13,041 nucleotides of DNA. Source: an uncultured Acetatifactor sp. (GTDB lineage: Bacteria; Bacillota; Clostridia; Lachnospirales; Lachnospiraceae). Of this stretch, positions 1-5,188 are shown one piece after another. A model generated the notes under the pieces. It did not search any database. It saw only the letters and a list, made by a program, of their open reading frames with translations, and had not been told where the DNA came from. The DNA is taken from the NCBI GenBank assembly GCA_910586775.1, contig CAJUJN010000106.1, positions 1 to 13,041 of the forward strand. The letters run 5' to 3'. The translations under genes and the position numbers were made by a program. Numbering within the stretch: position 1 is the first letter of the stretch; each line of letters opens with the position of its first letter.

Positions 1-28
1 GCCTGCCCAGAGGAAGGTCGGCTTCACA

Positions 29-424
29 TTATAACTGCCGATTGCTAAGGCTTGCCAGGAAGGCTCTTCTTCCTTCTTCCTTGCAAGCCGACTCACGAGC
101 GGAAGATGCCGGGGACGCCGCGGCATCTTTTTTTCTGGATGGCAGGCTCCTGGTTCTCCTGGATTTTCTCTTCATGGAGCTTCTGCAGCTCATCCACGCT
201 TCTCTCATAGCTGTATTCCTCTGCTGTCATGTGTACCTCGCACCAGAAGCAGGTTGCCGGATTTTTCCGGAGATACCTGTGCCTGAAACTACAGTCGGGC
301 TACTCTTCCCTCCCCCATAGTTGTCTTTCAGCACGGTATAATCCGGGCGGTTCTCCACCGTGTAGCCTGCCGCCAGGAGCCCCTGGGTCAGCAGGTTCTG
401 CTTGAATTTTTGTTTCTCTTCCAT
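29..424 (-). pseudogene. Decayed small hypothetical gene, two frameshifts
   Basis: The frame opening at ATG 424 begins MEEKQKFKQNLLTQGLLAAG and looks coding until about position 300, where it becomes implausible. From about 302 a second frame continues well (FRHRYLRKNPATCFWCEVHM, then an acidic helical stretch ending near EPAIQKK). At a run of seven A on the minus strand (134-128) plausible coding returns to the first frame (KKDAAASPASSARESA) and stops at 29-31. The simplest reading is one gene of about 130 codons with two compensating frameshifts, one in the homopolymer. Alternatively the second frame simply stops at 93-95 and a GTG frame overlapping that stop (94-96) continues leftwards out of the window. 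The NLLTQGLLAAG opening reminds me of small accessory proteins of Firmicutes integrative elements, but that is an impression only. No function can be assigned. Confidence 0.45.
103..134 (+). terminator. Possible Rho-independent terminator
   Basis: A perfect 9-bp stem (AAGATGCCG at 103-111, CGGCATCTT at 121-129) with a 9-nt loop runs into seven T at 128-134, the classic shape of an intrinsic terminator reading rightwards. No plus-strand gene is visible to its left inside the window, and the same bases lie inside the decayed minus-strand gene, where they encode an Ala/Ser-rich stretch. It may therefore be a composition accident. Confidence 0.25.
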
Positions 425-445
425 GCAGCTCTCTTTCCCGCTGAT

Positions 446-589
446 TTACAGCTGTATACTGTCCGGATCCAGCGGAACGCCCAAAATGATAATGACAGCA
501 GGCTCCCATGGCTGTGGAAATGCCTGTCCGGACAGGAAGCCAGAATGCCTTTCTCCGTCATCTGGCTGGCTTCCCGTTGATCCTTTCAC
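446..589 (-). CDS. Small hypothetical protein (47 aa)
   Basis: A GTG-started frame of 47 codons ends 21 bp before the ATG of the decayed gene at 29-424. Its C-terminal half reads like real protein (PQPWEPAVIIILGVPLDPDS). No convincing ribosome binding site precedes the GTG, so it may be the tail of an older, longer gene. I do not recognise the family. Its collinearity with the decayed gene suggests the two were once neighbours in one small operon. Confidence 0.25.
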   Translation of the reverse strand: MKGSTGSQPDDGERHSGFLSGQAFPQPWEPAVIIILGVPLDPDSIQL

Positions 590-684
590 TTATAATATCT
601 GCACCCCAAAATGCACGCTGATCTGATAAACGGCTGAAGCCTTTTCCTGCCCCCTCGGAAACATCCGGCACATCCATGGAATGC

Positions 685-768
685 TCAGCAGACCATCCTG
701 CCTTTTCCATCAGGTTTTGTATGTTTTTCAGCAAAGTGGAAATCCTTAAGTGCGTAAATTCTTTTCAC
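685..768 (-). CDS. Very short ORF or gene stump (27 aa)
   Basis: A GTG start at 768 follows an AGAGG sequence by a normal distance and opens a 27-codon frame beginning KRIYALKDFHFAEKHTKPDG. The ribosome binding site and protein-like composition suggest either the 5' stump of a decayed gene or a genuine tiny peptide. Nothing in the same frame after the stop at 685-687 looks like a continuation. No function can be assigned. Confidence 0.2.
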   Translation of the reverse strand: MKRIYALKDFHFAEKHTKPDGKGRMVC

Positions 769-781
769 ACCTACCTCTTTT

Positions 782-817
782 AAAAAAAGTACATAATCCG
801 TGTCTCGTGCCAGACAC
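782..817 (-). terminator. Weak terminator after the acetyltransferase gene
   Basis: Downstream of the GNAT stop codon a 6-bp stem (arms 800-805 and 812-817) with a 6-nt loop is followed, after about 11 nt, by seven T on the minus strand (788-782). The gap between stem and T-run is longer than usual, so this is only a candidate 3' end. Confidence 0.25.
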
Positions 818-832
818 CAAAAACTTGCAAAC

Positions 833-1282
833 CTACAGTCTTTTTAAACAGGAATGCTTTTTATCTATTTCAAACCCGTTCTTTTTGTAAAAATTTAATG
901 TACTTTCTTTATTTGAACCGGTTTCCAGAAAAACTTTATAGCATCTGCGTTCCCTGGCTATTTCTGATGCTTTTCCCAGCAATGCCGATGCATATCCCTT
1001 ATTCCTGTAATCGGCATGCGTCACAACATTTTCAATAACTGCGAAAGGTCTGACATTATGTGTTAAGTTCTCAATAATCGCCATTTGTACGGAAGAAACA
1101 ACTTTTCCGTCTTCTTCTGCCACCAGTAAATACATACTTTCATCTTTCTCAAACTTATCAAGAAGATATTGCCATAAACTCATATCCTGTTCTTCCTTAG
1201 GTGGATACTGGGTTAAGTATCTAAAATACAAAACCTTCAAATCATTTGCGTCTGTTCGTTTTGCTTTCCTGATATACATCAT
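833..1282 (-). CDS. GNAT-family N-acetyltransferase
   Basis: A 149-residue member of the Gcn5-related N-acetyltransferase superfamily, which transfers an acetyl group from acetyl-CoA to an amine; the substrate is unknown. The acetyl-CoA binding motif is visible as RNKGYA at residues 93-98, after the strand VIENVVTHADY, and the C-terminal LNFYKKNGFE (about 129-138) is the usual GNAT motif B with its buried aromatic. Length is typical of a single-domain member. The start was placed at the ATG ATG pair (1282) because AGGAGG lies 7 nt upstream; the longer frame from 1315 would encode that ribosome binding site. The stop codon of the fragment at 1294-1521 overlaps this site, so the gene was probably translationally coupled to a now-broken upstream gene. 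It appears intact. The family call is firm. Confidence 0.88.
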   Translation of the reverse strand: MMYIRKAKRTDANDLKVLYFRYLTQYPPKEEQDMSLWQYLLDKFEKDESMYLLVAEEDGKVVSSVQMAIIENLTHNVRPFAVIENVVTHADYRNKGYASALLGKASEIARERRCYKVFLETGSNKESTLNFYKKNGFEIDKKHSCLKRL

Positions 1283-1293
1283 ATATTTTCCTC

Positions 1294-1521
1294 CTATACC
1301 TGTAAAACATGCCATGCTTTATGTCTACCGTATTTTCCCGCAATCCGGGCTCGATGGACGGCCTGTTCTTCACTATATTCCGGTTCCGCCTTCAAGTCTT
1401 TGCTATAGCAGGCACAATAATACCTGGAATATAGCTTGTCGATTTCCGCTGAAAGGGCTGGATTGCCCTTATCCTGATATGGATGATTGGCAAATCTTGC
1501 GAAAGCTCTGATTATACTCTC
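1294..1521 (-). pseudogene. C-terminal fragment of an unidentified gene
   Basis: An open frame of 75 codons without ATG, GTG or TTG near its beginning reads convincingly as protein: it contains AFARFANHPYQDKGNPAL, then LYSRYYCACYSKDLKAEPEY, then EEQAVHRARIAGKYGRHKAW, and stops at TAG 1294-1296. It starts essentially where the nuclease remnant ends (10-bp overlap) and its stop overlaps the ribosome binding site of the acetyltransferase. It therefore looks like the 3' end of a lost gene that once preceded and was coupled to the acetyltransferase, now fused to unrelated DNA. I do not recognise the family. Confidence 0.5.
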
Positions 1522-1946
1522 TCAATCACACAGCTATGTTCTTTCTTCTTCGTGTCATAGCTGATTCCGACTATTATGACCTCGCCGTCGTAGTCCCTCA
1601 AAACTGCGGGATAATGCCTTTCCTTAATCTGCCTGATTGCGGAGCAATTATTCGCTCCCTCAGAGGCCTTATTCCATTTCAGCTCTACGGCCAAAGCCGG
1701 AAGCATTGATTTCCGTTTCGGAAGATACACAACATCCGCAATCCCCCTGCCTGACGGAAGCTCCTCCACTTTCAGATACTGGTCTGCCGCTGCAATATAC
1801 GCAAACTTGATCACGTACCGCAGCGCCTGCTCATCATTATAATAAGCCGGCGCATACTGTGTGTCACGTATCTCTTCTATAACCTTTGCCACCGCCGTCC
1901 CATTGCCAGCGATGGTATCCTCCAGAATAGATATGGCAAACCGGAA
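1512..1946 (-). pseudogene. Truncated AAA-ATPase/PD-(D/E)XK protein, nuclease part only
   Basis: This frame encodes the C-terminal nuclease-like domain of the AAA-ATPase_like plus PDDEXK_9 proteins (Pfam PF09820/PF08011), common in Clostridia and Bacteroidetes and often present in many degenerate copies. Key features: SILEDTIAGNGTAVAKV leading into a YNDEQALRYVIKFAY helix, then GRGIADVVYLP with the conserved Asp, ALAVELKWNKA with the E-x-K pair, and the ending EVIIVGISYDTKKKEHSCVI. The full protein is usually above 500 residues with an N-terminal ATP-binding domain; here the frame is closed by TAA at 1947-1949 and no Walker motif is found upstream. A GTG at 1892 could start a 126-residue product, but family-like sequence extends 18 codons further, so truncation is more likely. 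An insertion (NNCS) interrupts the usual EGA-x-x-QIKE segment. Confidence 0.7.
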
Positions 1947-2107
1947 TTACTGATCAAAAGAATCGGCAATTCCAGTTTATCCAAACGGCATAAACCATTC
2001 GGGCACTAAATGTAACAGTACAGAATAAGAATTGAAAAACTGCGACATATTAAGATATTTAAAAGAATGGCTGCGTATGGAGGTACTGTAATAAATATCA
2101 TGGGAGC

Positions 2108-2131
2108 GGCAGACGCTAAAAAGCATCTGCC
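2108..2131 (-). terminator. Hairpin over the stop codon of the M56 gene
   Basis: A 9-bp stem (arms 2108-2116 and 2123-2131, one G-T pair) with a 6-nt loop covers the TAG stop codon of the sensor gene. No T-run follows, so it may be a processing or stability element rather than a true intrinsic terminator. Between it and the nuclease remnant (1947-2107) I see nothing convincing. Confidence 0.3.
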
Positions 2132-4455
2132 ACGTATCCAATGGAAATACTGCCTGTTACATTTTCCAGATCACCGTCTTTTGCCCTGAGAAACAATTTA
2201 TAGGTTCCGGGTTTGGCAGGTGGGCCGAACTTCATACTTGCAACGCAATCCAACGATTCCCCTTCCTGCCGCTGATTCGATACGAAATAATACACGGTGT
2301 TCAGAAGTTCGTCTTCCGGTTCCGCAAAGCCCACCTGCATACAGTTTCCCGTTTCCGCATGAACGGCATACCAAAATCTATCTCCCTCAGACAGGGTGTA
2401 TTCCCCCAGCCAAACCACTTCCCCATCCGCCACGGTTTCCAGATTGACCGGGATCATCTGTGGGTACCATGTTCTGCCTCCGCCGGCATTCTGCCCATTG
2501 TCGGCGTCATCCGCATCACCGCCATCCTCCTCGTCCTCATCATCATCGTCATGCTCCCTGTCCTTCGCATCACCGTCCTTATCCTCTCCATCTTCCCTGT
2601 CATCCTTTTTGTCGTCTTCCTCCCTGTCGTCCTCTCCAAACAGCTCAGTCACTTCCGCATCCGTCATATAAGAAACGCCAATAATCTGGTCATTCTCATC
2701 CCGGATGACCCTGATATTGACGATTCCCGCCGGGTTCATGTCCAGAGTGTAGAAGGATTTGTCGGCCCCCCGGATGTCCAGAAAAATGTTGACCAGCTGT
2801 CCCTGGTAGTAATAATTTTTCCCGTCCATGGCAATGCCTGCGGCCTCATATTCTGCTTTCTGCGCCTCTTCCCATTCTTTTTCCTGCTTTTCCTTCCGTT
2901 CGTCAAGTTCGTCCCCTCTGTCCATGTTATTATACAGCACAGACTGAAACCCCCAATTCCCGTCCTCCAGGGCTTTATCCAGCCATTCTTCCAGCGTCTC
3001 CTCGCTCATGTACATGGCCAGGACGGAAAACCAGGCAATGCTGCCATCCTCATAGCATTTTTCCGCATAGCGCCGGATCAAGGCGCAGTCCTCTTCCAGG
3101 CACCCCATCGCAGTCCCCCAGAACCCCAGCTTGTTATCGGCATAGATCCGATCCAGCCACTTGTCCTGCTCCTCCTGGTCCATTCTGGAGAATTCGATCT
3201 GAAACAGCGGCAGACTGCCGGCCTCATAGCAACGCTCCGCCTCCGAGGAAAACCCGCCGTATTTTGAGTCCGAAGCCTCCTCTTCCTTCCAGGCATTCTG
3301 CCACCAGTCTTCTGCCCAGGGTATCCCCTGCCCTGCTGCTGAGTCCGGCGGCGTGTCCGGAGAAGCCGCCCGGGCCGCCTGAGCGATCCCCGCGGCGGTT
3401 CCCATGGTATAGACACCTACAAAAGCCGCTCCCAGGACCACGCACAATGTCAGCGCGGCAGTGGCCATCCTGACTGCCTTCGACGGTTTTGTAAACTTCA
3501 TGATAGCACCCAGCCTTTCTTTCAGCAACTGCTTATTTTCGTTTAAAGTGACTGCTCCGGTGTTTTCCCTGTATTTCCCCACTGCCGCCATGGCGTCCAG
3601 CAAGGTTTTCCCATAGTCCCGGGCGCTGTCGCCTCCCGTTTTTGCCAGAACGGCTTCATCACAGGAAAATTCGCATGCTTTCGTGATTTCCCGGCTCATA
3701 AGATGCACAAGGGGGTTAAACCAGTGCAGACACACCGTAAGCTGTACCAGCCATTTGTAAAACATATCCCGCCGCTTGTAGTGGATCAGTTCATGCAGGA
3801 CGATATATCGAAACTCTGTTTCCCCATATTCCGTGCCCGGCAGCACGATACAGGGACGGAAAAAGCCGGTCAGCAGCGGCGAGGAAATCAGCGGATTAAC
3901 ATACAGCTCCACGGGCTTTTTCACGCCTGCCTCCTCCGCGATCACGGAAAGACGGTCTAACATTTCCATATCGGAAACAGGCGTCACCCCGGCTTTGATA
4001 TATCGTGTAAAGCCCTGATAGATTGTCACCTTCCGCATCAGCAGCCCCGCCGCGGCTACAAGCCAGATCAGCCAGACATGCTCCGTCAGCAGAGCCCCCA
4101 TATCCTGAAGCGGGCGGAAAGTTGAAGTCTCTTCGGCCGAAGTATTCCCGTTTTCGATATTCTGCCCGGAGCGCACGGCCGGGGCGGGCAGGTTTTCCGG
4201 CATGTTTTGCGGAAGCTGCGCAGGCAGAGGCGCCGCCCGGGTGATGGCCTGGTCCACAGCTTCATAGGTTTTCCCCAACAGATTGGTTTCCGACCCGAAA
4301 GGGAGCAGCAGCCGCAGAATGACCACCAGCCAGATGTAATACTGCCATTGCCGGCTGAGCTTATCTTTCAGAAAACGCTTTCCTAACAGCAGCGCCAAAA
4401 TAAGCAGACCGCCGGAAACGGACATGGACAGGAAAATTTTAAAAATCTCGTTCAT
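2116..4455 (-). CDS. BlaR1/MecR1-type M56 metalloprotease sensor with repeat ectodomain
   Basis: A 779-residue membrane protein of the BlaR1/M56 family, whose members sense an external signal and trigger cleavage of a BlaI-type repressor. Membrane segments lie near residues 6-24, 38-53, 125-141 and 329-352. The zinc protease site is HELIH at 221-225 with the further ligand motif CEFSCDEA at 261-268, between the third and fourth segments and so cytoplasmic as in BlaR1. The outer part differs from BlaR1: no class-D beta-lactamase-like domain or SxxK motif is seen. Instead there are four repeats of 29 residues (starting at C409, Y438, C467 and L496), a segment YYYQGQLVNIFLDIRG (548-563) typical of clostridial M56 proteins, an Asp/Glu/Lys-rich linker (607-652) and a beta-rich C-terminal domain (about 660-779). 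It overlaps the repressor gene by 4 bp (ATGA), so the two are co-translated. Signal unknown; family call firm. Confidence 0.9.
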   Translation of the reverse strand: MNEIFKIFLSMSVSGGLLILALLLGKRFLKDKLSRQWQYYIWLVVILRLLLPFGSETNLLGKTYEAVDQAITRAAPLPAQLPQNMPENLPAPAVRSGQNIENGNTSAEETSTFRPLQDMGALLTEHVWLIWLVAAAGLLMRKVTIYQGFTRYIKAGVTPVSDMEMLDRLSVIAEEAGVKKPVELYVNPLISSPLLTGFFRPCIVLPGTEYGETEFRYIVLHELIHYKRRDMFYKWLVQLTVCLHWFNPLVHLMSREITKACEFSCDEAVLAKTGGDSARDYGKTLLDAMAAVGKYRENTGAVTLNENKQLLKERLGAIMKFTKPSKAVRMATAALTLCVVLGAAFVGVYTMGTAAGIAQAARAASPDTPPDSAAGQGIPWAEDWWQNAWKEEEASDSKYGGFSSEAERCYEAGSLPLFQIEFSRMDQEEQDKWLDRIYADNKLGFWGTAMGCLEEDCALIRRYAEKCYEDGSIAWFSVLAMYMSEETLEEWLDKALEDGNWGFQSVLYNNMDRGDELDERKEKQEKEWEEAQKAEYEAAGIAMDGKNYYYQGQLVNIFLDIRGADKSFYTLDMNPAGIVNIRVIRDENDQIIGVSYMTDAEVTELFGEDDREEDDKKDDREDGEDKDGDAKDREHDDDDEDEEDGGDADDADNGQNAGGGRTWYPQMIPVNLETVADGEVVWLGEYTLSEGDRFWYAVHAETGNCMQVGFAEPEDELLNTVYYFVSNQRQEGESLDCVASMKFGPPAKPGTYKLFLRAKDGDLENVTGSISIGYVADAF

Positions 4456-4835
4456 CGCTTCTCCTTCCCTTTCTCCAACAGTCTTTTCAACTCCTCGTAT
4501 TCTCCGTCTGCCAGCAAATCGCCCATGATCAGATTGGAGACCAGGCCCTTGGCGCTTCCCTCATAGATTTTATCCAGGAAATTTTTCGTCTGCGTTGTCT
4601 GGTATTCCGTTTCGGAAATGAGGGTGGTATATTCGTTGCGGCGTCCGATTTTTCTGGCATCCAAAAAACCTTTGTTCATCAGCCGCGACAGGAGCACGAT
4701 GAGGGTATTCTTCTGACACGGTCTGCCTCTGGACGCCATTCCGTCCATAATATAGGAAAACAGCGTCACCTCCTGGGGATTTCCCCATACAATCTTCATA
4801 ATTTCAAGTTCGGCATCGGATAGCTGCTGTACCAT
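4452..4835 (-). CDS. BlaI/MecI-type transcriptional repressor
   Basis: A 127-residue winged-helix repressor of the penicillinase repressor family (PF03965). It opens with LSDAELEIMKIVWGNP, the family's hallmark first helix, followed by a recognition region with TLIVLLSRLMNKGFL (44-58) and the wing RRNEYT. The C-terminal half is the dimerisation domain. N101-L102 falls at the same residue number as the N101-F102 bond cleaved in staphylococcal BlaI/MecI, inside a matching LVSN context, so proteolytic inactivation by the downstream M56 protein is plausible. The start at 4835 is chosen because AAGGAGGG precedes it; a longer frame to 4997 would run through the promoter. It is likely autoregulated through the palindromes just upstream and may also control the adjacent transporter genes (inference). 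Confidence 0.92.
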   Translation of the reverse strand: MVQQLSDAELEIMKIVWGNPQEVTLFSYIMDGMASRGRPCQKNTLIVLLSRLMNKGFLDARKIGRRNEYTTLISETEYQTTQTKNFLDKIYEGSAKGLVSNLIMGDLLADGEYEELKRLLEKGKEKR

Positions 4836-4857
4836 GATTTTGCCCTCCTTAATGTAT

Positions 4858-4868
4858 AACATGATGTT
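4858..4868 (-). promoter_or_regulatory. Second repressor half-site palindrome
   Basis: AACATGATGTT is a perfect 11-bp palindrome lying just downstream of the predicted transcription start, with its centre 25 bp from the centre of the main operator. It matches the inner core of that operator (AACA-N3-TGTT). It probably serves as a second dimer site for the BlaI-type repressor. Confidence 0.55.
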
Positions 4869-4877
4869 GACATTTAA

Positions 4878-4906
4878 AATATAACACAGTGTTATTCTTT
4901 TGTCAA
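4878..4906 (-). promoter_or_regulatory. Sigma-A promoter of the repressor-sensor operon
   Basis: Reading the minus strand, a perfect -35 TTGACA (4906-4901) is followed after exactly 17 bp by a -10 TATATT (4883-4878). Transcription would start near 4871, giving a leader of about 36 nt before the repressor ATG. This is a near-consensus promoter, as expected for a unit held in check by a repressor. Confidence 0.85.
4881..4895 (-). promoter_or_regulatory. Palindromic operator overlapping the -10 box
   Basis: ATAACACAGTGTTAT is a perfect palindrome with 7-bp arms around one central base. It overlaps the -10 box and the spacer of the promoter, so a bound dimer would exclude RNA polymerase. The position and the ACA/TGT character fit a BlaI/MecI-type operator; assignment to the adjacent repressor is inference. 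Confidence 0.75.
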
Positions 4907-4913
4907 TCCCATA

Positions 4914-5019
4914 TTTATACTCACAAACGCAAATAATTGCCGTCTGCAGAATATAACGAGTGAACGCATCGCGGCAATCCGGAGCTGAAGGCGGCAATTA
5001 AATGCGTTCACAAGTATAA
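4914..5019. repeat. Dispersed intergenic repeat, copy 1 (REP/MITE-like)
   Basis: The core (4952-5019) matches 8788-8853 over about 66 bp with roughly 80% identity and one 2-bp gap. Its ends are the inverted pair GTGAACGCAT (4960-4969) and ATGCGTTCAC (5002-5011), 10 bp and perfect. Inside are two direct copies of a GCGGCAAT motif. A third, diverged arm at 4914-4944 is an inverted copy of the right end (23 of 31 positions). No ORF is present, so it would be non-autonomous. It sits between the repressor promoter and a gene fragment downstream of the permease. Confidence 0.6.
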
Positions 5020-5187
5020 CAAAAGGGCGGACCGCTCTTTGTTGAACTCAGGCAGTTCGCTGACAGTGTACAGGGTTACGGTGTCCCCCGGCACGGTGCA
5101 TTCGCCCTCCGGCGGGGGAACCATCACCAGCCTGTCCTTTACCACGCTCTTGCGGGCCAGTTCTTTCAGCTCCGCCCCATCTAATGA
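5008..5187 (-). pseudogene. C-terminal gene fragment after the permease
   Basis: Immediately after the permease stop codon, in another frame, 59 codons with G/C-rich third positions read as protein: LDGAELKELARKSVVKDRL, then VPPPEGECTVPGDTVTLYTV, then SELPEFNKERSALL. No start codon with a ribosome binding site precedes them, and the stop lies inside the dispersed repeat. It looks like the remnant of a gene broken on both sides. The longer frame from 5328 merely runs through the permease gene and is not credible. Family unknown. Confidence 0.4.
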
Positions 5188-5188
5188 T

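Noticed and set aside
1316..1511. Plus-strand open frame between the acetyltransferase and nuclease remnant
   Set aside because: The opposite strand holds a more protein-like frame in the same place; the plus-strand one has no ribosome binding site or motif.
2359..3267. Long plus-strand open frame (302 codons) opposite the sensor gene
   Set aside because: It is antisense to the acidic, GA-rich part of the M56 gene; the low-complexity Ile/Leu/Val/Ser composition follows from that, and it has no ribosome binding site or domain.
2116..4455. Beta-lactam resistance sensor (true BlaR1/MecR1)
   Set aside because: The M56 protease half fits, but no penicillin-binding domain or SxxK motif is visible and no beta-lactamase or PBP gene is adjacent.
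4836..4997. N-terminal extension of the repressor gene
   Set aside because: It would translate through the promoter and operator; the family N-terminus starts exactly at the ATG behind AAGGAGGG.
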